Shown here one piece after another: positions 1-7,232 of a DNA stretch of 10,998 nt. The translations under genes and the position numbers were made by a program. This stretch comes from Thalassiosira profunda (taxonomy: Eukaryota > Bacillariophyta > Thalassiosirophyceae > Thalassiosirales > Thalassiosiraceae), in assembly GCA_036939355.1 (NCBI GenBank), contig JALLAP010000743.1, positions 1-10,998 on the forward strand. Reading direction: 5' to 3'. Position 1 is the stretch's first letter, and every line of letters starts with the position of its first letter. The notes beneath the pieces were generated by a model. That model saw nothing but the letters and a program-made list of their open reading frames with translations, did not search any database and was not told the origin of the DNA.

Positions 1-271
1 GTCCGCACCGTTCTGAACAGGGGGGTAAAATGTCCGCATCGAAAATCTTGAAAATAGGAGAGGGACATTTTCTATGGTGAAGACGGTACAATCCGCCGAG
101 AGATGAAGGCGAGTTGAGGCGAGCTGCTTTTGCACTTTTCAACGCAAAACAGACAACTCGGTGCACCACAACCTGCACCCCGGCCGGCATCACGGACTGG
201 CGGCGGCGACAAGAGGGGCGAGGGAAAGCATCAGGACAAACGCGGCGGGAGCAACCACAGGAACCATTGAG
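1..271 (+). promoter_or_regulatory. Upstream/leader region of the spliced gene, with three short upstream ORFs
   Basis: No gene is visible here. ATGs at 30 (17 codons, to 80), 74 (11 codons, to 106) and 103 (5 codons, to 117) each open a short frame that ends before the main ATG at 272. Whether they are transcribed depends on an unknown start site. No TATA box is evident. Confidence 0.3.
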
Positions 272-2232
272 ATGGAGCCTATCGACAACGCGGAGGCCGC
301 AGAGGGGCAAAAGTCGACGGGCACGTCGTACAGCCCTGATGGGAAGCTGAAGCGATACAACGGAATATTGCAGTGAGCATTTGCAATTGTCATTGGTCGT
401 CCCCTATTGCGTCCTTTCCCTCTCACCACGCCTCGCATTGTTCGTATTTCACAGGGAATTTATGGCCTATTATCTGGGGCGTGAGCAGTTCCCCGCGGAC
501 CACGTGTATTCCGAGGCCGAGCTGTCCTCGATTCAGCCGCATGACATCGGTAAGCTCTCCGTATTGATCGCAATTGCAAATGTGTTCTTTGAGACGTTCG
601 TGCTGACTTTCCTCGACCTAACTGCCGATTATATCTGCAGTGAATTGGATGAATATGAAGGCGTTTGGCACGGAGGAGCCCGATTTTCGGGATCCCTCCG
701 TATCTGGCAGCCATCACACCCTTGCCTTTTGGCGCAAGGGCCTCGGATACTACATGCCCGCGGGCCCTGTTGATTGGGACCCGGTGAATAAGACGGGGAA
801 CCCTTCCCGGTCCCAAGAGGTGCGAGACCTGATCAGCATGGTCAAGGCGTTGAACGACGATGGCACCTTGCTTCCTCGAAAGCAGCCGAACAACGCCAAG
901 AGGGAGGGCGAGGACGGCGGTGGGGGGCGGAAGAAGAGGGCCAGGAAGTCGAATCCTACTCCCAGGGTCGGGCCTGGAGCTCCTCAGAATGCTCCCACTC
1001 CCATCGTCATGTCCGCGGAGTTCAACGACCTGCTTCGTCAGATCCACGCGCAGAAGACCGGCTTCTTGCAATCCCTCGAGCAACTGAGCGAAGCTGTGAA
1101 CAAGATGAAGAGTGACGTGGAGTCGTCCTACACTGTGATGATTGGCCAATTGGCTAGCCTCGGATCCAAGGCTACTGTGGCCTCGTCCGATGCCGCCGAG
1201 GTGCCCGCACCCCTGGCGCTGTCCCTCATAGCTCGGTCGCATACTCTGTTCACAGTGTGGAGCGTCCAAGGCGGCAAACTCTCTCCCGTGCCTGCCGATT
1301 GGTCGTTTCCCAAGGCGCTCACGGCCAAAGAAGCGATCTACATGTGGTTCAACGGCGAGCCCTCGTCACATACCCCACCTCTGCAGTACCTGACCACGGG
1401 CCACCTCAAGCACCTCAAAGGCGCGGCCGCCAGCCACGGCGGAGTGCGCCGTTTCATGAAGCTTGTGCGGTACCTCGGCCTGAAGAACCATTTCTGGCTA
1501 GATAATTGGGACAAGGCGCGGGTCGATGCGTTGTGGAGCAAAATTTGGCCCGAAATGGAGCTTTCTGTCGGAGATCACTTGAGCGAGGACGCCGATGACG
1601 GAGCTATCAAGTGCGGGACGTTGTTCAACACGATCAGTAAGAACTCGAATCTGATGAAGGAGGTGGCCGAGAACCTTGAGATCCAAACGGAAGCGTACGC
1701 CGCAGAGATGATTACTGCGACGGAGGAGGCACTTGGAGGCAACGTTGGCGTGGGATCAGAGAACGCTTCGAAGGAGATGATGTGGGGCATCCACCACGGC
1801 AAGCTGAATCCTTTTCCATCCGATTGGCAGTTTCCCACAAATGTCGATGCTGCCACGGTCCTCGGCCTGTGGTTCCTTGGCGATCCTGATACAGGGATCC
1901 CTCCGCTGCGGTACGTCCACTCCACCTACGTCAGCTTTCTCAAGTGTGGTGCCGGCTACATTTCCAAGCTCCGCTGCGTCATGAAGGTGGTCAAACATCA
2001 GGCTCTTCAGCTGGGTTGCTGGAACGAGGATAACTGGAGCGAGGACACTGTTGCCGCCCTCTGGGCACAGGTATGGGAAGCGATCAACCCCAAGCTCAAG
2101 CATCAAACTGCCACCTCGACTGTTTCCTGGCAAGCGCTTTACAACAAGATGCACGAGAGTGGCCTGATCTCAGAGCTGAGCAACAAGGCTGGAGACAACG
2201 AAGAGGAGCAAGATGAACCTACAGAGGTGTAG
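272..2232 (+). CDS. Spliced gene: putative DNA-binding protein with Crypton-like N-terminal domain and two tandem GCR1_C-like modules
   Basis: Exons 272-372, 455-549 and 641-2232 join in frame to give 595 aa. The start is the first in-frame ATG after an upstream stop (context GAGATGG). Residues about 25-150 form a helical region running from KRYNGILQEFM through a FWRKGLGYYMP segment to GNPSRSQEVRDLI. This shape recalls the N-terminal domain of repeated Crypton-like tyrosine-recombinase protein families in algae and stramenopiles; that is from memory, not a search. A basic GRKKRARK stretch at about 161-168 is a likely nuclear signal, followed by a helical, possibly coiled-coil segment (about 190-225). 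Two related modules follow at about 270-370 and 446-545. Each carries a GGKLSPVP- or HGKLNPFP-type start, W-x-FP, a WF-x-G turn, PPL(Q/R)Y, then KLVRYL or KVVKHQ and W-x-x-D-x-LW. The C-terminus is acidic. I see no R-H-x-x-R-Y recombinase signature, so a catalytic role is unlikely. The gene model is well supported; the function is inferred. Confidence 0.8.
373..454 (+). other. Intron 1 (82 nt, phase 2)
   Basis: GTGAGC donor and a pyrimidine-rich tail ending TTTCACAG. Removal joins CA|G to make a Gln codon and bypasses an in-frame TGA at 374-376. The joined reading ILQ|EFMAYYLG continues a plausible helical domain. Confidence 0.85.
550..640 (+). other. Intron 2 (91 nt, phase 1)
   Basis: GTAAGC donor and ATCTGCAG acceptor, with a CTAAC branch-point-like motif at 618-622, about 20 nt before the acceptor. 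Removal joins G|TG to make a Val codon and gives the continuous reading HDIV|NWMNMKAFG. Confidence 0.85.
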
Positions 2233-2551
2233 GATACTGTTGACGGGAATCTGGCGGGGTATGGCTAGATGTAGAGGTAATAGGATCAATTGCATGTATG
2301 TATTGATTGAGACATTGAACCTCTCTTGTAGGTAATGTGTGTTAGATGCTTCGTCGGGGGTCATCCATTCTCCATCCGTGCTTTCTGGGCCTCATCGTGC
2401 CAAAACAACGGGACCGAGCAAGGCTTGTTGGTGTGAGCGGGGCATTGCACCCTGACCAGCCCCTGCCCTTCATTTGACTGCACTCTCATTATGTGACAGC
2501 ACAGAAACGTTTCTAGTAGCACACATATTAGCACAAAAAGATTCCACCGCC
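2233..2551. other. Convergent intergenic region (319 bp)
   Basis: Lies between two stop codons facing each other and should hold both 3' UTRs. No gene, no canonical AATAAA on either strand, and no clear repeat was seen. Confidence 0.6.
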
Positions 2552-4066
2552 TCAATCCCCAACAAGGAGCTTCTTCTCCTCTTTAGATTGGTTGTCGTCC
2601 TCCCACTGGGCCCCAAGAATTTCCTCGCTTGAGGCGTCCTCTTCCTTTTCATTGACATATGTTGGGAACACAGTTCTCAGTTTCGCGAGTAAGTCCAGCT
2701 CCCCGCCAGCAGCTTCGCCGTTCAGTTCCACGACCTTCTCTTCATTCACCAACACTGCCTCCCCAGCCTCCCTATCTTCAATCTCCTCGTCGCCAGCGTC
2801 CCTTGCCTTGGATGCCAAAATCGCATTCCACACCAAGTCGACCGAGTTCACCCACAGTATCCGATGCCGCGCGGGGATCAGCCCGTACGTCACGCAGTGC
2901 ACGAGCGGCCAAAATTTCCACGCCGTGAACATGATGGGCTTTATTCTTCCCTTGACGTTCTCGGCGCTGGCTTCCACCGTGTCTCCGTTGAGCACGCCAA
3001 TGGCCATGATGTAGATGGAGCACTTGATGGAAAGATAGATGGTCTGGTCCATCAGAATCTTGAAGGCGCGGTTCGTCAGCCCGAAGGTGGCGCCCTCCAC
3101 GGGAAGCACCCAATCGCTGAACTCGTAATACTCGTGCACGGCTGGACCGAAGCACATGCCGACAAATCCGTTCTTAATTGTCCTCAAAGCATCGAAGTCC
3201 AGCACGTTCTTCTTCTGAAACAGCGTCTGGCTCAGCCAATCCCCCAGCAGGTAAATGATGACGTTGATGATCGTCTTGGTCGCGACGGGCTTCTCGCTCA
3301 GGGAGTTCTCGTACGACGCCCAAGTGTCCAGCGGAATGCGCATCCCAATCTCCCCCGGCGTCCACCCTCGGGTCATGCCCTTGTCGATCGTGAACACCAG
3401 CGTGGCGACGTAGCCAAAACTTATGGCGAGGAGGGCGGCGTTGAACAACTTTGATGCCAGGGTCTGCCCGTTGTCGTCCTTTTGGTAGAGGAAACGGACG
3501 AAGGGTGGGTAGCCCTCCCCCTCTTCCTCTGCGATGGCAACAGCCGCCAACTCACCCCCTTCATCAACAACTTCTTCTACCGGCACTGCGGGAACGACCG
3601 CGACGCACTCCGCCTGAATGAGACCGCACTCGTCGTAAGACACGGGTATGGCGGGAGACGTCAGCGGCTGCAAATCCCCCTCGTCGTGGGCCAAGAGATG
3701 CGTCAACTCTTCGACGTCGTCTCCCCTCCGCACGCGCTCCATGTGTTCCTCGTCCGTCTCCCCGATGGGTATGAATATTTCTTCTGCCGATGATTCTGCC
3801 ACATCTATTGACAACTCTAGAAGTGTGGCATTCGTTGCGCGTCCACTGGTATCGTTCAGCTGTACGTCCTTCAACTCTATACCCTCAGCGACTAGAGCTC
3901 CAGGGGCCGTAGCTGGTGGCTCCAAGGATACAAACATAGAGGTTGAGCTTGCCCTGCTCGGTCTTATCCTTTCTCTTATTCTTGCGTGGGAGAATATTGG
4001 GCGGGGAGAGAGGAAGGCCAACGCCGACCCCATCAGCATCACTGCAAATAATAATAGACGTGCCAT
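2552..4066 (-). CDS. Mpv17/PMP22-family membrane protein with a putative bipartite plastid-targeting presequence
   Basis: 504 aa from the ATG at 4066. The N-terminus MARLLLFAVMLMGSALA|FLSP reads as a signal peptide with an A|F junction after residue 17, followed by an Arg/Ser-rich segment (IRERIRPSRASS). That is the bipartite pattern known for proteins imported into red-lineage secondary plastids. An acidic spacer of about 150 residues follows, then the Mpv17/PMP22 region at about 249-420: W-x-x-Y and KP-x-x-T, GDWLSQ, D-x-LRTIKNGFVG, GP-x-x-HEYY, MDQTIY, and near the end W-K-F-WP-L-V-H-C-V-T-Y-G-L-I-P with R-x-x-W. Family members are small four-helix membrane proteins of mitochondria, peroxisomes or plastids, proposed to be channels; the usual size is about 180-250 aa, so this one is long because of its two acidic extensions. 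In-frame ATGs further upstream (4177, 4123, 4111) exist; 4066 was chosen because it exposes the signal peptide, although its -3 base is T. No intron is needed. Family is confident, location inferred. Confidence 0.85.
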   Translation of the reverse strand: MARLLLFAVMLMGSALAFLSPRPIFSHARIRERIRPSRASSTSMFVSLEPPATAPGALVAEGIELKDVQLNDTSGRATNATLLELSIDVAESSAEEIFIPIGETDEEHMERVRRGDDVEELTHLLAHDEGDLQPLTSPAIPVSYDECGLIQAECVAVVPAVPVEEVVDEGGELAAVAIAEEEGEGYPPFVRFLYQKDDNGQTLASKLFNAALLAISFGYVATLVFTIDKGMTRGWTPGEIGMRIPLDTWASYENSLSEKPVATKTIINVIIYLLGDWLSQTLFQKKNVLDFDALRTIKNGFVGMCFGPAVHEYYEFSDWVLPVEGATFGLTNRAFKILMDQTIYLSIKCSIYIMAIGVLNGDTVEASAENVKGRIKPIMFTAWKFWPLVHCVTYGLIPARHRILWVNSVDLVWNAILASKARDAGDEEIEDREAGEAVLVNEEKVVELNGEAAGGELDLLAKLRTVFPTYVNEKEEDASSEEILGAQWEDDNQSKEEKKLLVGD

Positions 4067-4529
4067 CGATTGTGCGAGTGAAGGACGACAGCTGCGGTGC
4101 CTTCTTCGCATGCCCCTCGACATTGTTATGGGAGGATGTTCCCTCCTGTCACATCTTGTGCTCACCATCATCGTCATGATTTATGCTAGCATACAGGCTT
4201 TGCGACTTTTGCAATTGGCCGGGCGTTGTATTTAGACCAGGAAAGCAACGAGGAACACTCCTTTAGCAGATTGTTGCACCGCGCCGCCGACTATCGAAGT
4301 GATGCCAGTTGGCTGGTGCACCTGCACCTGACACCTTCCCCCAATCCAAGTCTATCACGCCCGCGCCGCTCTGCACGCCACCCTGTTGCCGGCCGCTCTA
4401 TCCACCTCGCAACCGGTGGCTGTCAATCTTTCGGCGGAAGCCTCCGGAGGGGCGCGGAAAGTGGCATGACGCGAGGCGGCCGGCCGGCTGTTTTGGTTGC
4501 ACTTTCCTTTGCCAGGGGCGTCTGTGTGC
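4067..4529. promoter_or_regulatory. Upstream region of the Mpv17-like gene; otherwise non-coding
   Basis: Left part of the 846-bp gap between the divergent Mpv17-like and cysteine-rich genes. Frames open here lack an ATG or a plausible composition. The stretch 4320-4500 is GC-rich with no recognisable motif. If translation of the Mpv17-like gene begins at 4177, the first 111 bp are coding. Confidence 0.35.
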
Positions 4530-4711
4530 GTGGCGGGAAAGGGTGCCTTGAAATGGAGGTCAGATTTGACCCAACCCGAAACCCTAACCTAACCCAACCC
4601 GAACCCAACCCTGCCCTACCCCCCCACCGCCCCCAACCCTAACCACCCTAACAACTCCTAACAAAAAAAACCCTAAAATCTGACCTCCATTTTTCAAGTT
4701 ACCCTTGCCAC
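4530..4711. repeat. Imperfect inverted repeat enclosing a degenerate telomere-like CCCTAA tract
   Basis: The left arm (4530-4567, 38 nt) and right arm (4676-4711, 36 nt, reverse complement) match over GTGGC, AAGGGT, CTTGAAA and a perfect 14-nt core, TGGAGGTCAGATTT (4554-4567 and 4676-4689), with only short gaps between blocks. The 108-nt loop is C/A-rich with about five G on the plus strand. It holds CCCTAA at 4582-4587 and 4637-4642, at 4646-4651, and at 4671-4676 where its last base is the first of the right arm, plus many variants (CCCAA, CCTAA). All units point the same way. The minus strand is rich in GGG runs and could form G-quadruplexes. It may be a non-autonomous foldback or MITE-like element, or an interstitial telomeric scar; no clear target-site duplication was found. 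Confidence 0.75.
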
Positions 4712-4912
4712 TGAAAGCACTGAAGGACTCGGTTTCTCATTTGTTGGCTTACGGACGTGAGCCCAGGGGGAAGGTTAGGACGGTACTTCAAAGCCCACGA
4801 ATTCAGTGACACAAAGAAGCTTTTTAGACACGGAAAAAGCGACGCCCCGCCCCGCCGCAACGCTGACTGCTCACAATCACCGAAGAAGCGCTGCTCACAA
4901 CCCGACACGACC
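4712..4912 (+). promoter_or_regulatory. Upstream/leader region of the cysteine-rich protein gene
   Basis: The 201 bp between the inverted repeat and the ATG at 4913. No TATA box or other motif was recognised. The sequence around the start codon (GACCATGAAG) is favourable for eukaryotic initiation. Confidence 0.35.
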
Positions 4913-5803
4913 ATGAAGGACCTGCTCCTCGCCACCCTCCTCGCCGCCGCTGCCGTCGCCCGTGGCGGTGCAGCCGAAACTGGCCTGAATCTCCTCGACG
5001 AGATCGCTTCGTCGCTCCACCGCCCCGAGCTAGGCATCGATTGGAAATCCGCGCTCGCATGCACGGCCGACATGAACAACCCGCAAAACCCCCAAATGAT
5101 CGACCAGCAAACGTGCGCGAAGACCTCCGGCGCCGACCAAAAGCCCTGCGTGTGGTGCGACGCCACGGCCACGCTGGGGCAGGGACTCTGCGTCGGAGAA
5201 AGCCAAAAGGAAATGCTCGGGCCGTACTGGGACCAACTGTGTTCGGCCGGGACGACGCCCGAACCGCCCGCGCCGGCGACGCCGCCGCCCGTCCCTCCGC
5301 CCACTCCGCCGCCGGTCGCGCCGGCCCCCAAGCCCGACGACAACATCCCCGACTCCCTCAAATGCGCGATGGACGCCAACCAGGAGGTGGTCGCGGACCA
5401 AACGACGTGCGAGGCGCGGGCGGACCCCACCTCCGCCGCCGGCGAAAAGTGCGTGTGGTGCGACGTTCCCATTTTGGGAGGCAGCTGCATCACCAACGAC
5501 ATGAAGGCGAGCGTGGGGATGTTCTGCTCCAATGTTCAGACGAAGGAGGGCAATTTGAGAGGAGAGAACAACGGCAGTGGAGGGTGGAAGAATTTGGACC
5601 CGAGCTGCTTGGGCAATGGAGCTGGTGGGAATGCCAAGAAGGGCTGCGATGCGAGAACGGATTCGGCCGGGAATCAGTGCCTCTGGTGCGATGCGGGCGG
5701 AGTCTTTGGCATTTGCGCGGCTCCGTCGCAGAGGGATTATCTCGGCACGTACATGGACTGCGAGCAGAAGGATAGTGTTGATCCTCCGATGGCTGTGGAG
5801 TAA
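4913..5803 (+). CDS. Secreted cysteine-rich protein with three CxWC six-cysteine modules
   Basis: 296 aa, single exon. The start is the first ATG in frame (ACCATGA). Residues 1-21 are a signal peptide (hydrophobic LLLATLLAAAAVA, likely cut near GGAA|E). Three homologous modules follow, each with six cysteines spaced C..C..CxWC..C..C: C50, C68, C79, C82, C93, C110; C151, C166, C180, C183, C192, C205; C232, C245, C256, C259, C268, C283. The signature is K/Q-x-C-(V/L)-W-C-D. Modules 1 and 2 are separated by a Pro/Ala-rich linker (about 114-143), modules 2 and 3 by a Gly/Asn-rich linker. Even cysteine number per module suggests three disulfides each. Similar CxWC repeats occur in secreted proteins of diatoms and other stramenopiles with no known activity. 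No transmembrane segment or catalytic motif is visible. Likely extracellular or cell-wall; function unknown. Confidence 0.85.
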   Translation: MKDLLLATLLAAAAVARGGAAETGLNLLDEIASSLHRPELGIDWKSALACTADMNNPQNPQMIDQQTCAKTSGADQKPCVWCDATATLGQGLCVGESQKEMLGPYWDQLCSAGTTPEPPAPATPPPVPPPTPPPVAPAPKPDDNIPDSLKCAMDANQEVVADQTTCEARADPTSAAGEKCVWCDVPILGGSCITNDMKASVGMFCSNVQTKEGNLRGENNGSGGWKNLDPSCLGNGAGGNAKKGCDARTDSAGNQCLWCDAGGVFGICAAPSQRDYLGTYMDCEQKDSVDPPMAVE

Positions 5804-6140
5804 AGAATCAGGAGGAGGATGTGAAAGGACTTGAAATATAGAGTGCACGTAGTTATTTGCCTGCTGTTAGATAGATTATGAATTGAAAATAAAGTTGTTT
5901 AGAATTTTGAAGACAATTTGAAAGCATTTGAAAGCTTGGGCGAGTCAAACGCGTCACTCTTTTCCTTTGGGAAAGCCGGGGCGACAACAAGCTCTGGGCC
6001 CTCCGATGCACCCGTTCGCTCTCTGCAACCCTCTGATGCACACAGGGTGATCTCTTGCCCAGACAGAAGCTCCCGCATTTGAGTTGCTCGAGTGAAAGGC
6101 TTGCACGTAACAGAGCGCGGCGACACGTAAACAAAGCAAT
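5804..6140 (+). other. Intergenic region between cysteine-rich and tetraspanin-like genes (337 bp)
   Basis: AT-richer than the flanking genes at 5840-5935. It contains an AATAAA, a tandem 10-nt repeat (ATTTGAAAGC at 5916-5925 and 5926-5935) and a 13-nt near-direct repeat (CCCTCYGATGCAC at 5999-6011 and 6029-6041, one mismatch) 100-142 nt before the next ATG. No gene. Confidence 0.5.
5888..5893 (+). terminator. AATAAA polyadenylation-signal candidate
   Basis: Canonical hexamer 85 nt after the stop of the cysteine-rich gene, inside an AT-rich stretch. Position and orientation fit a 3' end signal; algal lineages do not always use this hexamer. Confidence 0.45.
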
Positions 6141-7163
6141 ATGGGTCGCCTCAACGCGACCATCAAGCTATGCTTTTGTTGGGGCGAGGCACTTTTTGTG
6201 GTCGCCTCTCTTCTGTGTGTTGCTGCATCGGCCTCGGTGGCAACCAATCAAGTGGCAGCTCTGAGGTTTCCCGTCGCAACATCGATGTCCAAGTGGGTGC
6301 TGCTGATTTCCGGAGCGATGCTCTTTTGCTCCTGTTACGGTTCCTTCGGGGCCATTAGACAGACAAAGAGGAAGGGGTGTCTCTTCACGGGCCGTCGAAT
6401 GCTTTGCCTCCACCAGCTCATGCTGGTCGGAGTCCTTCTCTTCAGCTTCTCCCAGTACGAATGGCTGAACAAGCGGGAGCAAAGCATGCAGCTTGTCATC
6501 GAGAACAACGAAGCCTATCCAGAATACGACAATTTTGAGCAACGCCTCAGCTCGTACTTCAATAAGGCGTACTTCCAAAGCCTTTGCTCGGACGACCCGT
6601 CCTCTGCCTGGCTGCTAGACTTTGTGGACGAGCGCTGCCCCATTTGGATGGGCTCCGAGTATTGCTCGCTCTCCGGAAGGGCAAAGGAGACTTGCGATAC
6701 CTCCTGCCCGGCGCTACGCGGGCGTACCGATCCGACTCCGTTCGACTTTGAGCTGTGCTGCCCGAGCGAGGATCTGTGCACTGACGGAAACCTCCAAAGC
6801 TGTCCATACCAGAGATGCCGAGTCGGGATTCTTGAGGGCGTAAACGCTTGGGCCGCCCCAACCAAGGTTGCCACCCAATTTGTGTGCGCTCTGTCGGCTC
6901 TGATGATCATCCTATCGTGCCTTCTCATCTGCTTCAACCCGAGGGATGAGATAGAAGAGGAACTCTTCAAGACTGGCGTCATGACCACTGAGGACGTCGA
7001 AGCCATACGCCGATTGAAGGAGAGTGCCAACGTCGCGACAAACAGGAAAGCGACGATTGACGCAGAAAGCCTCGAGGCCTTGAAGGCAGAGCAGAACAAG
7101 GGCCGGTTTGGATATTACTCGAGGAAGAGGAGTAATCGGGTGTCACCCACCAACCTGTCTTGA
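6141..7163 (+). CDS. Four-transmembrane tetraspanin-like protein
   Basis: 340 aa, single exon. Predicted membrane segments are at about 10-30, 50-72, 87-105 and 245-266. A short first loop, a basic turn between TM2 and TM3 (RQTKRK) and a large loop of about 140 residues between TM3 and TM4 reproduce tetraspanin topology. The large loop has ten cysteines (149, 166, 175, 185, 189, 206, 207, 213, 221, 226), including a CC pair followed by PS rather than the G of the classic CCG motif. This is therefore a divergent tetraspanin or only a topological look-alike. The cytoplasmic tail (about 267-340) is charged and helical. The ATG at 6141 is immediately followed by the first hydrophobic segment after a short N-terminus. 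Presumably in the plasma membrane or endomembranes; partners are not inferable. Confidence 0.75.
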   Translation: MGRLNATIKLCFCWGEALFVVASLLCVAASASVATNQVAALRFPVATSMSKWVLLISGAMLFCSCYGSFGAIRQTKRKGCLFTGRRMLCLHQLMLVGVLLFSFSQYEWLNKREQSMQLVIENNEAYPEYDNFEQRLSSYFNKAYFQSLCSDDPSSAWLLDFVDERCPIWMGSEYCSLSGRAKETCDTSCPALRGRTDPTPFDFELCCPSEDLCTDGNLQSCPYQRCRVGILEGVNAWAAPTKVATQFVCALSALMIILSCLLICFNPRDEIEEELFKTGVMTTEDVEAIRRLKESANVATNRKATIDAESLEALKAEQNKGRFGYYSRKRSNRVSPTNLS

Positions 7164-7232
7164 CTTTGGATTGTAGAATACCGTGGACTCCACCTTGCAT
7201 AAGAACCTATTGCTGTCACGCTTTCATTTCCT
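7164..7232. other. Short convergent spacer (69 bp)
   Basis: Separates the stop codons of the tetraspanin-like and bromodomain genes. Both 3' UTRs must lie here or run into the opposite gene. Confidence 0.6.

Noticed and set aside
161..376. An extension of the first gene upstream of 272
   Set aside because: The frame stays open to 161 but the only early start is GTG; no ATG precedes 272 in frame, and non-ATG starts are rare in nuclear genes.
460..1269. Long open frame on the minus strand opposite the first gene
   Set aside because: Low-complexity, Arg/Gly/Leu-rich product with no domain, lying antisense to a frame with coherent motifs and supported splicing.
4226..4642. Open frame across the intergenic region and the telomere-like tract
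   Set aside because: Starts with TTG, has no domain and ends in translated CCCTAA-like repeat.
4530..4711. The inverted repeat as a bacterial-type terminator or a CRISPR repeat
   Set aside because: Loop of 108 nt, no T-tract, only two arms, and the surrounding DNA is eukaryotic.
5041..5775. Out-of-frame plus-strand reading within the cysteine-rich gene
   Set aside because: Arg-rich, no motif, no signal peptide; the other frame has periodic CxWC modules and a signal peptide.
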